This document shows, piece by piece, positions 1-10,306 of a stretch of 64,000 nucleotides of DNA. Below the pieces are notes generated by a model, which was not told the DNA's origin, did no database searches, and saw only the letters and a program-made list of their open reading frames with translations. The stretch lies in contig CM074858.1 in the NCBI GenBank assembly GCA_037501455.1, forward strand, positions 17,410,501-17,474,500, written 5' to 3'. Made by a program: the position numbers and the translations under genes. The stretch comes from Lantana camara (Eukaryota > Streptophyta > Magnoliopsida > Lamiales > Verbenaceae). The stretch's first letter is position 1, and each line of letters begins with the position of its first letter.

Positions 1-801
1 TTTTTTCCTTCTTCATAGGGGTGGCTCGTAGAGGCAGAGGGCTGACCTTCTTTCTTACAGTAGGTGGCGAGAAGATGGAGCTATGCCTAACGAATGGTGG
101 AGGCGACTGGCTGGAGCGGCGGAGGTAGGGCTGAATCGTCGTCTTGGCGAGAAGATCTCGGAAGAACGAATTACTGCACCGCTGCTGAAGCTTATCGAAG
201 ATAAAGGAAAAAGAAGAAGCAGGGTAGTGATGCGGTGTTGTCGGCGAGCGAAGGTTAGTAGTGGTGGAGGCTGAGTCGCGGCGGAGCGAATTCGTCGAGA
301 GGAACTCTACTGCGCTGCTGCTGTCTGTTGAAGACCAAAAGGGGAAGGAGGAAGAATGAAGAGCAGCTAGGGTTTCACGAGATAAAAGGGATCTCAGTTT
401 CCAAATTTGCAATCAAGTCCCTCGAGTTGTCCAGTTGCGCAATTAAGTCCATTAAATTAAAAAGGAGATCAATTAGGTTTAATTAAAGGTTGTGAAATTA
501 TAAAAGCACCCCCAAGATTTAAAATAGCGACCAATTAAGTCCAATTGAATTTCTTATAATTAGAAAACGATCCCCAGTTGTATATAATTACAATTTAGCC
601 CACATAATTTAAATTAAAGAGCAATTAGACCCTAAACACATATTTTAATTAAGTCCACATATTTTCATAAGGCTGCAATCGAGTCAATTAAACTATTAAA
701 ACATGAACAAGGCAATTTAAGCACAAGCAGAGTTAAATAAATAACAATCTAATTGCACGAAAACGACATCGTATCTTGCTCCGAAAATGTGGGGTGTTAC
801 A
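1..801 (-). mobile_element. Right edge of a nested LTR element (element I), LTR 5' portion
   Basis: Read on the minus strand this block begins TGTAACACCCCACATTTTCG at 801, the same kind of start as the other long LTRs here, and runs out of the window. To its right the sequence is the LTR of element A, which in its other copy (3676-7083) continues without a break at this point. I infer that element I inserted into A's LTR. The block is AT-rich and non-coding from about 360 to 801. From 1 to 360 it is more GC-rich and purine-biased; the 63-residue ORF at 83-274 has no recognisable domain. The left end and the target duplication lie outside the window. Confidence 0.6.
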
Positions 802-1791
802 CTAACCTACCACCCAAAGCAAGTTTATATAAATCATAAATGACGTCTTAGGAGTAATTATCATGCATCAAGCTCGAAGAATTCACAAGAGATCATGCAA
901 GAATCCACAAAATTCATCAAACCCTTACTATTCACACCACATGCCATATATCAAGCAAACATGGAAGAGAACTTGCAAAATTAAGGGCAAAGTGACCACA
1001 AGAACATGGAGGACACAAATATGAATTTACCTCTTCAATTTGCTGAGAATTGATGGAGCTAGAGATCAAAGCTTGAAGAAAATGAATAATGCCTTTCTCT
1101 CTTCTCTTCTTTCTTCACTTTGTGGCTGTTTTCTTTGTCTTGGGGAGAGGGGGAGGGGGCCGAAATTCAGTAGATAAGGGAGAGAGAGGAGTGTATCTTG
1201 TTTAATAAAGTCAAGGGTTAGGCTTAATTGGGGTTAAGTGGGGCCGACAAAGCAAGACTAGTCAATAAAAGGTAGCTCTTGGCGCAAGGTGCCCATTCCG
1301 GTCGAATTTCGGAGGATCAAACAGGCTTAGAAAATTACAAAGTTGGGTTCCTTGGCTTCATCTCTTTGTTACAAGTCCAACGCATCTTTCGGAATTCAAA
1401 TCCAAATTCCCGATCTCGAGTAACGCCTCTCGGAACACAAGGTGCGCTAAATCTAGTTAGGCCCTCGTGCCCCTAACAAATCCCGCTTTTACAAAACGAG
1501 TCAAGAAACAAATAAAACAAACTCTAAAGCAAGTATAAAGCATATAAACACGTTTATAACTTACAAAATTCATGCATGGCAAGTTGTCATAAAATCGGGA
1601 TTGAAAACTGGGCTTAAACGGGGTTAAAACGAAGTAAAAAGGGGCTAAAACGTAAACTTTTAAAACATAAAACACATAATGCTCATTCAAAAGGCACATA
1701 AGTCATATAATTACATGCTTAATTAATTCAAAGTGCACCTAGCACACTCGTGACGTCCGCACCTGTAAAGTCGAAGAGTTGGGATGTTGCA
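802..1791 (-). repeat. Element A 3' LTR, 5' portion only
   Basis: This ~990 bp block is a direct repeat of about 6075-7083; both contain, for example, the shared stretch starting AACCTACCACCCAAAGC. Minus-strand reading starts TGCAACATCCC at 1791 (the other copy starts TGTAACATCCC) and stops at element I. It carries a CT-rich leader and, on the minus strand near 1030-1036, a GAAGAG|GTAAAT donor-like site that is GCAAGT in the other copy. Confidence 0.85.
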
Positions 1792-1804
1792 AACTCCCCT
1801 CCTT
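1792..1804 (-). promoter_or_regulatory. Element A polypurine tract
   Basis: On the minus strand AAGGAGGGGAGTT directly precedes the 3' LTR start at 1791. This is the expected place for the plus-strand DNA primer of an LTR retrotransposon. Confidence 0.75.
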
Positions 1805-2509
1805 AAAAGGACCTGGTCCCCAGGTCCAACCGCTCGAGTTAGAACTGCGAGCTACTCTCTCATATTCACCCAAGTTCGAGGTTCGCGATGTCCCGATGAG
1901 GGTTATCTCGAGAAAGGTCTTCTAGCGCAAGGGGTTTGATTCTTCAAGTATGGTTGAAGGACTCCTTCCTAAGTTGATTCCGGCTAGGAGCAACTCCATT
2001 TGTTTCGCACGATGACAGGGTCTAAACTAGATTCATCACCTACCGTTTGATTCACTTCAAGCCACTCAAGAGCTCGGAGATATACGAAGGGCATAGTCAC
2101 AGGACTTCCACCACTCGCACCTTCTCACCACTGTTGATCATCTTGGAATCTCGGTAGAAAGCACGACCCTCCACTTACCGTAGGACTAGAACACTCGTAC
2201 ACTCAAAGTTATCACTCGGGATGGCTAAGAAACAACACACCACATGCGCAAGTGATAAGAAAAGAAAAGAAGCCACATGCAAGTAATAGGCATACGTACA
2301 AAAGAGGTAAATAGGCAACAACGAAAGTGGGTTACCCCAAATTAAACAATGCATGAAATGAGATGCCATGAATGCAAGTACCTCATATTCCGGGTTCGAT
2401 TTGGCCTCCCTTCTAAAGCCTTTGGTTCCTTCTCCTTTGTTTATTTGCCCTTGCACGGTTGCATTCCGGAAATTTGTGCTCCGAAGATCCACAAGCGTAG
2501 CACCTTCTT
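1805..2509 (-). other. Element A internal region between gag and polypurine tract, no recognisable gene
   Basis: About 0.7 kb lies between the zinc knuckle and the polypurine tract. Short minus-strand ORFs (such as 2175-2492) show no protease, RT or integrase motif. In an autonomous gypsy element about 4 kb of pol would sit here. Confidence 0.6.
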
Positions 2510-3403
2510 AACCTTATCTAACACCTCTCGTAGGTATGATTAGTTTCCCCACAATGAGCACATGGTTGGAACTCTCTTTCGGCCCGTGGAATCTTTCAGC
2601 TCCTATGTTTCTTCTTGTGCCTTCCCTTAGTTTGTGTGTCCTGTCGTGGGGGTCTCCCTTCAACTTGTAAATTGGAGCATGATCCCAATGTAAGTGGTTG
2701 CTCCGACATATCTTCTTCCTTCCTTCTGGTCAGAATCCAATTTTCGACCTTTAAAGCTCTCCTGATGGCTTTTTTTTTTCCATGTACTTATATTCTTAGC
2801 AATTAGAGCTTCCTTTATTTCCCCCCGAAGGCCTTCCATGAAATGCCTAGTCTTCACCCGTTCGTCGTTCATGATATGAGGTACATATACTCCTAATTTC
2901 TCGAACTCCTCCAAATACTCCATAATCGACCTATTTCCTTGTTTTAAGGAGAGGAACTGTTCAAGTCTTCGTTCTCTAAGTGTAGCCGGCGTGTATCTCT
3001 TCCTAAATTCTTGAACAAATACTTCTCATGTCAAATCTTCGTTTGTGGCTTCTATGTGTTGGGAAATTCTTTACCACCATTGCTTGGCTTGTCCTTGCAA
3101 AAGTAACGTAACAAGTCGGACCATGCTTTGAGGAATGCATGGCCACACCCTAAATATTCCTTCTATTTCTATAAGCCATTCCTCCACTCCAATATCATCA
3201 CTTCCTCTGAATTGAGACGGATTAAAAACCATGAACTCCTGGCATAAGGTTGTAATTGGATCCATAGGTGGTACCACGGGTAGAGTTTGTCCTTGATTTT
3301 CTTGGAAGTGTTGGAACATGGCGGCCATAAATTCCTCGGCATTAAAAGGTGGTGGGGGGTGGGATTGATAAGGTTGAGCATGGTTTTGTCGATGTGGAGA
3401 CAT
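2510..3403 (-). pseudogene. gag: Element A gag (capsid and zinc knuckle), broken
   Basis: Retrotransposon Gag protein, which packages element RNA into virus-like particles. The N-terminal piece starts at the ATG at 3403 and runs to 3071, with a Gln/His/Pro-rich start and then the capsid pattern ending QAKQWW, typical of plant Ty3/gypsy Gag. A second in-register stretch (2660-2923) carries YLEEFEKLGVYVP and FMEGLRGEI, also typical capsid motifs. A CCHC zinc knuckle, CAHCGETNHTYERC, lies at 2521-2562. Stops and frameshifts separate these parts, so no full-length Gag can be made. No protease or RT follows before the polypurine tract. Confidence 0.85.
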
Positions 3404-3650
3404 CTTGAAATCTCAAGAATTATAATATAGGCATGTGCATGTTGATTAGTAAGTGCAAATGTCACATAATTAACTCAATTAAGAGAAATCAAGAGGAAAG
3501 GTGCACCACGTAGTAAAATAAAATCAACAAAGTATAGAATTCTCAAATTCATACCATGTCAAACCGTGATGCACATGCACACCTAGCCAAATTGTCATAA
3601 GCCGTACGACCTAGATAGATACAACACGACTCTGAACCCCGGTTTTGCAA

Positions 3651-3668
3651 CCTGGGGCTCTGATACCA
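3651..3668 (-). promoter_or_regulatory. Element A primer-binding site (tRNA-Met type)
   Basis: The minus strand reads TGGTATCAGAGCCCCAGG, complementary to the 3' end of plant initiator tRNA-Met, starting 7 nt after the 5' LTR end (TACA at 3676-3679 in reverse). It fixes the element's orientation and its LTR boundary. Confidence 0.9.
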
Positions 3669-3675
3669 CCTTAGA

Positions 3676-6600
3676 TGTAACACCCCGCACGATGGGATGC
3701 CACATCCCCGCACCTAGACCTAGTCTACATGCGAGATGGGAGCCCGCACATGAACCGGGCGTAGGCGAACGGGAGACACACCCACACACGAAAGCTAGGC
3801 GGGACTCAGAGACCACGAAAATCAATATGCAACGTGCGTGAATGCTGAAGCTTAAACATGCCAAACACAAGACTTCAAACATACAAGTAACGGGTTCAAC
3901 TAGCATAAATCCCTAATCTCGAAAATCAACATAAGCATAAGTCGTAATTCACAAAACAAACAGGTTCATACTAGACCTAGAAGCCTGTCCCGAATATTCA
4001 CATAAGTTAAACAACATATTCATGTACTTATACGTGATCAAAACTTACAAACTTAAACGAATTCGAATGCGAAATGCAAAAAGACTCCAAACTTATACAA
4101 AGACTCAAAACAGACTTCACGACCGACACACGCCGCCTAGCTCGAACTCCAAAGCGAACCTGCAAATCTAAAAACATGGGGAGGGAGGAGGGTCAGTCCA
4201 AGGACTGAGTGAGGGGTTACACACGTACACTTACTTATAGATATAGAGCATAGCACGTAGAAGCAATGTTCATGAACCCGAGATTAGTTTTTACACGCCA
4301 AAACATTTTACCATGATAATATACATATAGGGAGCTTATCAAACAAACCAAACAAATCTTAGTTCATACCTTTCTCAAGGCATAAGCTTAGGTTCATACA
4401 GACTTATCACACAAATACCGGAACATAACTTATTAAGTTAAAAGCAAAGCAAATTTTATCTTAGCTTAAGAGTCTAACCCTGATTCACGAACTTATGACT
4501 GACAAACATAATTTAGCGAAACTCGGCGGGTACGAGTGAAAAACCATCCAACTCCTTCATAACACGCAAAGACTTAAACACACGAAATCATAACACATAT
4601 ATCCACTTACACCGGTTGATGGGTGGGTTGTGCACACCCAAACCATCCACGCTTATATGTATGGGTCGTGGGTTTCATGACACTCATGCCCGAGGATTCC
4701 ATTCCCCAACCAACCTCCTGGTGGGGTCCGGGTTGATCCTATAAGTTGGAGAAGTGTATAGGGATTGCAACCGACGACCCCATGGTCGCCCTGGGTGTCC
4801 CATTACACATAACTCCGGGGACCAATACGAAAGTCACGCTTGTAAACACACAAAAATCGAAGCTTAAACCCACTAGACTCACACTTATACATAGCACATG
4901 CATATCGTACTTATCATGTCGTACGTACATATCACACCGACCTCAAAAGCGTAACGAAACTCAAAGCTAAGCGTACATAGGCTTATACATAGCTTCATAC
5001 TTTCAAACTTAAGGCAAGGCCAACATATACGTATCTCACACATATCTACATATATATAGAGGCTTATAGGTCACACGCATTCAAAAACCGGCACGTTTCA
5101 TTAGGGTATAACTATATCCTAACCTCACCTTACACCGACGAACCCAAAGACACACGATCGATTCACCCCGGAATCAACTTGACGAACAAAACACCACCCC
5201 GGGTGCACCCGAACAAAACTAAAGCCAAACACAAGACTTAGACTCACAATGAACCATATAGATGCACGGCATATGCTTACACACTTAAGGAATGCAAACA
5301 CTAAGGCAAAGTTCATGTTCTTGTGCATAATTAAGGTAAAGTGAGCAAATGAGATAGCAAAAGGTATCATTCAATCAATCAAGAGCACACGAAACACTTA
5401 ACACTTAATAACACGCTTAAAAACCACATAAGGCATCATATCATATCCATTCATATTCATATAGGAGCATATAACAAATTCAAGTCAAGTAAAAAAGGCA
5501 AGGAGGCACAAAGAGGCATCACACGTAGCACTTAAAGCAAACGAATTCAAAGCTCGCATGCATACGTCGAAATTATACCAAAACAAGTGCATACACAACA
5601 TAACACATTATTCTAACATAAAACATATCAAAATCAAGAAACAACAAGTCATAGCATAGCATATCATGCATATAAGTAAGCATATAACACATTAGGATCA
5701 AGGTCGAGGAGGGAAACGAGCAAAACGAGCAAGAAAATATGTTCAGGAACAAGGTACGACCGTACCCCAGACCCACACCCGTGGATTTTTATCAAAGAAC
5801 AGATCCGCGGCTGCGGATCTGAGTTACAGAAAGTTCCCACGCAGCAGCACCAAATCCACGGCCGTGGGTTTGCTCCAGCCCTGAAAATTCGAGGTTTTAG
5901 CCCCTAAACACACCAAGAAATCTTCCCACAGTCAAGTTAACACATAATGGCAGGTTAAAAAAGCAAAACTCATGCATTTCAAGCCATAAAATCGGACCAA
6001 TCAAGCAACAATCAAGCTAGGAGTGAAATGGAAGCAAGCTCATACAAAACCTTCAAATTCATTAATGGCAAAGTCATAATAACCTACCACCCAAAGCAAG
6101 TTCATATATATCATAAATGATGTCTTAGGAGTAATTATCATACATCAAGCTTAAAGAATTCACAAGAGATCATGGAAGAATCCACAAAATTAATCAAACC
6201 CTTAGTATTCACACCACATGTCATATATCAAGCAAACATGGAAGAGAACTTGCAAAATTAGGGGCAAAGTGACCACGAGAACATGGAGGACACAAATATG
6301 AACTTGCCTCTTCAATTGGATGAGAATTGATGGAGCTACAGATCAAAGCTTGAAGAAAATGAATAGTGCCTTTCTCTCTTCTCTTCTTCTCTTCTTTCTT
6401 CACTTTGGGGCTGATTTCTTTGTCTTGGGGGGGGGGGGGGCGGGGGCGGGGAGTGAAATTCATCTGATAAGGGAGAGAGAGGAGTGTATCTTGGTTAATA
6501 AAGTCAAGGGTTAGGCATAATTGGGGTTAAGTGGGGCCCACAAAGCAAGACTAGTCAATAAAAGGTAGCTCTTGGAACAAGGTGCCCGTTCCGGTTAAAT

Positions 6601-7083
6601 TTTGGAGGATCAAATAGGCTTAGAAAATTACAAAGTTGGGTTCCTTGGCTTCATCTCTACGTTACGAGTCCAACGCATCTTCCAGAATTTGAATCCGAAT
6701 TCCCGATATCGAGTTACGCCTCTCGGAACACAAGGTGCGCTAGATCTAGTTAGGCCCTCGTGCCCCTAAGAAGTCCCGCTTTTAGAAAACGTGTCAAGAA
6801 CCAAATAAAAAAAACTCTAAAGCAAGTATAAAGCATAAAAACACGTTCATAAATCACATAATTCATGCATGGAAAGTTGTCATAAAATGGGGATTGAAAA
6901 CTGGGCTGAAATGGGTTAAAACGAAGTAAAAAGGGGCTAAAACATAAACTTTTAAAACATGAAACAAATAATGCTCATTCAAAAGGCACATTAGTCATAT
7001 AATTGCATGCTTAATTAATTAAAAAGGCACCTAGCACGCTCGCGACGTCCGTACCTGGAAAGTCGAAGAGTTGGGATGTTACA
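3676..7083 (-). repeat. Element A 5' LTR, complete, 3.4 kb
   Basis: Complete LTR: on the minus strand it starts TGTAACATCCC at 7083 and ends GGTGTTACA at 3676, directly before the primer-binding site. It is longer than the element's internal region. It carries a palindrome cluster (5753-5867), a hairpin and acceptor-like site (about 4160-4208), and the complementary box pair (about 4131-4143 and 3794-3804). All of these recur in the other LTR families here. Short ORFs within it are not convincing genes. Confidence 0.85.
5753..5867 (-). other. Palindrome cluster in element A LTR
   Basis: Four short dyads: GGTACGACCGTACC (5753-5766), CCACACCCGTGG (5773-5784), GATCCGCGGCTGCGGATC (5802-5819) and CCACGGCCGTGG (5856-5867). 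They are GC-rich islands in an AT-rich LTR, about 1.2-1.3 kb from the LTR start. Most share the CGnCCG-type core seen in LTRs B-E but have different arms. Confidence 0.7.
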
Positions 7084-8163
7084 GAAATGGTCAAGTTTAA
7101 TATGTATGATGCTATGAAACATGTTGATGATGTGTCTTGTGCCTACAATGTTGATATCATAGACAACTTCACTAACAAAGTGTTTTCTTTGAACCATGAT
7201 GATGAATTGGACTATGTCTTGTGCCATAACTTGTCCATTGATAGAATGAGAAAATTGGATGATAAATTTAGACTTTCTGAAGATATGATTGAGATAATTT
7301 ATGCTATGGAAGCTCTCCACGTTAAAAGTTCTAAATTTGTACCTATTGAGCTTAGTCGGTCCGAATCTAAACTGTTACCTTCTGTTTTACAGGCCCCAAA
7401 CCTAGAACTCAAGACATTGCCGAACACTTGAGGTACGCTTATCTGGGTGACAAAGAGACACTGCCAGTGATCATAGCCAGTACACTCAACAGTCTGGCAG
7501 AGGAGAAATTGATCAGAGTACTTCGAGAGTACAAACAGGCGATTGGATAGACCATTTTTGATATCAAAGGACTCAGTCCTTCCACGTGCATGCATAAAAT
7601 CATTTTGGAGGAAGGTGCCAAACCATGCCGTGAAGCACAGCGAAGACTCAACCCGCCAATGATGGAGGTAGTAAAAAAGGAGATCATCAAACTCCTTGAT
7701 ACAGGTATGATCTATCCGATATCCGATAGCGAATGGGTAAGTCCCGTTCAAGTTGTACCCACGAAAATGGGAATTACGGTTGTTGAAAACAAGGATGGTG
7801 AGTTAGTTCCTACTAGAGTTCAAAATGGTTGGAGGGTGTGTATGGATTATAGAAGTCTTAATTCTCTTCCTAAGAAAGATCATTTTCCCCTCCCCTTTAT
7901 TGATCAAATGCTCGAACGTTTAGCCGGGAAAACTCACAATTGTTGTCTTGATGGTTATTCAGGATTCTATCAAATTCCTTTAGCACCGGAGGACCAAGGA
8001 AAGACGACTTTCACATGTGCATTTGGGACCTTTGTGTTTAGACGAATGCCTTTTGAACTTTGCAATGCGCCGGCCTCCTTTCAAAGGTGCATGGTAAGTA
8101 TATTTTCTGAATATGTTGAGCAAATTATTGAGGTATTCATGGACGATTTTACGGTTTACGGAA
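7084..8163 (+). pseudogene. pol: Athila pol: protease-RT linker and N-terminal two thirds of reverse transcriptase
   Basis: Starts mid-gene right at the edge of element A. The first part (7087-7431) is the linker between protease and RT. It is followed by RT motifs: DTGMIYPISDSEWVSPVQVV, WRVCMDYRSLN, DHFPLPFIDQMLERL, CLDGYSGFYQIPL, TTFTCAFGTF, RRMPFELCNAPASFQRCM and the catalytic FMDDF near 8139-8153. One frameshift near 7420 and a Trp-to-stop change near 7548 break the frame. The gene is cut at 8163 by a B-type LTR just after the catalytic aspartates; the rest of RT continues at 27906. Confidence 0.92.
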
Positions 8164-10306
8164 TGTAACACCCCAGTTTTTCAAGGTTTAAAATATGATG
8201 TATGTGTTTACTAATGTGCACAATTTAATTAATTATATATGTTTCATTATTATTTATTTTATTAATTTTATTAATTGTTTATGAATTCTTGAAAGCTTAT
8301 GCATATATGTTTGGGTTTGGGTGTCGTTTCTATTTGATTTGATTTCAGTTTTCATGGAAATTTAGCATGAGTGAATTATGTGTTCCGTGATCATGTTTAT
8401 TTGCTCGTTGCATGATTTTGTTCTTGTATGTTTGTGTTTTGTGTTCGTTTGTGTGATCGGAACCGAAAAGGGGGCTAAAGAGCATTTAGCGTACCTTGTG
8501 TTCCGGCGGCATATCTTGAGCTCGGGAACTCGGAATCGAGTTCCGTCACCTCCATTGCATTCGCATCGACGATTCGGAGATAATGGGTTAAGCCTCATAT
8601 TTTTATAAGACCATTTGGATCCCCGAATTTCAACCGAAATGAGCAACTCGCATTTAAAATGACCATTCATGACTCTACCTAAGCTATGGACCTAAATTAA
8701 CACACCTATGACCTAACCTTTGACCCTAACCCCACTTGCACACTCTCTCTCTCACCCTTATTAGCCCAAACCGAGATTCCAACCCCCTAAAACAAGATAT
8801 TTTCAGCTAAAGAAAATAAGAGAAGGAAGAAAGGAGAGAAAGAAGAACCCTTTTGCCCCATTTGAGATTTTGGGCTCATCTCACATCCATTTCGTCTCCA
8901 ATTTGAAATGTAAGCTTATTTTTATGTTTTTTTATCTCCTTGTGGTTATTTTAAGTCCAATTTTGTATAATTTCACCATGATGTGAGTTAGGTTTGATAT
9001 ATTGAATGAATAGTAAGGGTTTGTGAATTTTTTAAGATTCTTGCTTGAGATCTTGAGAATTCTTTTAGTATGAAGCATGATATATGATCCTAAGACACCC
9101 ATATATGATTCTTTGATCTTATTTTGTGTGGTAGTTGTTGCTGCTATGTTTTGAGAAGGGATGCAGGGGTGAACAGAGCCAATTTCGGAAGAAGAAGGCG
9201 CTGTTGCCATTAACGCCCGTTACTGACTTCCTGCACAAAACTGGGTAACACCAGTTACTTGGTACAGACCCTTTACCTATGCTAAACAACTCCGATTGAC
9301 ATGATTTTTGAACTCACGGAAACCTCTTGAATTCTAGAACATCCTCCAATTGGAATCATCTAAAATTCCTTTTGGTTTGTGAGTTATGACCTTGGAAAAA
9401 TTATGTCACCACTTCGCCGGAATTCTACATTTATCCAACTTAGAGCCTACATCATTTTCACCTCGCTTTGAACTATGATTCGAGCCATATGTCTTTAAAA
9501 AGCCTTGTTTGCCTAGTTTCATCTCCAATAAAAAAAACCCAATTTGGACGTCTCAAACTTCAGATATCCTCATTTCACGGAGGCTTGCCAATTGTGGAAA
9601 ACTGTCAGATTTTGCAAGATCGTGTTCGGAGTTCCTTCTTATGCTTCTTTTCCGTTTTTCTTGTAATTTCCCACCCCAATTATGACCCTAACACGTTATA
9701 TGACGTGTTATGCTCATTTGTGAAATTTATGGATTCGTTTGGCGTGTTATGTGCATGATATGAATTCACATGCCTTCATTGCTCCTTAATGCGCATGAAT
9801 GCCTTAATGCTTGGAGGGTGAATCCTGATTGCCTACTTTATCCTTCTTTTATGATTCATATGAAGTGTGTACTTTTTGAAATATACGTTATGATCATTGT
9901 TCGAAATTTATGGATCGATTTGATATGATACATGGGAGATATGAACTTGAATGATTATGAACGCTCCAAGAAAGAATGAAGTGATTGACTATGTGCCTTA
10001 ATGTATATCCATGACATGATTTATTCTCTTATGCATACCATATCACATTCATTTAATTGTGCATCTTATATGGTTCATTTGGAGTCTTGAGTCTCACGAC
10101 CACATAATGTTATCCTTGAACAGTTTGCTCTAGATGCCGGGTTCATAGGTGTTCCTCAACCCTCTTTTCTTCTTGGTATTGTCGGTAAGGTGTAACAGGT
10201 GGGTTTCTCTTCTACTAGCTAAATAATGACCAATATCCCTCAATGTGTATGCTTTAAGCCAAAGTAAGTATATATTTATATTGAGTCATTTTCTTTTACG
10301 ATTTTT
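7846..10306 (+). repeat. Array unit 1
   Basis: RT part 7846-8163, LTR part 8164-10306. It is the most diverged unit. It carries GATGTATGTG and AAAGCTTATG early in the LTR, where later units have GACGTATG and GAACGCTTATG, and its RT fragment is the genuine continuation of Athila pol. It contains a 2-site palindrome pair at 9211-9258. Confidence 0.9.
9211..9258 (+). other. Palindrome pair in B-type LTR (array unit 1)
   Basis: TAACGCCCGTTA (9211-9222) and GTAACACCAGTTAC (9245-9258). Equivalent pairs occur at 19063-19110 and 25650-25696. They lie about 1.05 kb from the LTR start, the same relative place as the palindrome clusters of the other LTR families. Confidence 0.6.

Larger units (their letters stand above)
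802..7083 (-). mobile_element. Element A: gag-only LTR retrotransposon (non-autonomous)
   Basis: A minus-strand retrotransposon with, in transcription order, a 5' LTR (3676-7083), a primer-binding site, a decayed gag, a polypurine tract and a 3' LTR whose first ~990 bp are present (802-1791). The internal region is only 1884 bp and holds gag but no protease, RT, RNase H or integrase, so it could move only with enzymes from another element. The right edge (7083) abuts Athila pol coding sequence. The left edge lies beyond element I, outside the window, so the target duplication cannot be read. The two LTR copies differ by scattered substitutions and small indels, indicating an old insertion. 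Confidence 0.85.

Noticed and set aside
83..274. 63-residue ORF near the window start
   Set aside because: Short, no domain, lies in LTR sequence of element I; base bias of a GC-rich leader can produce it.
2175..2492. 105-residue minus-strand ORF after the gag zinc knuckle
   Set aside because: No motif of protease, RT or any known accessory protein; likely chance or decayed Gag tail.
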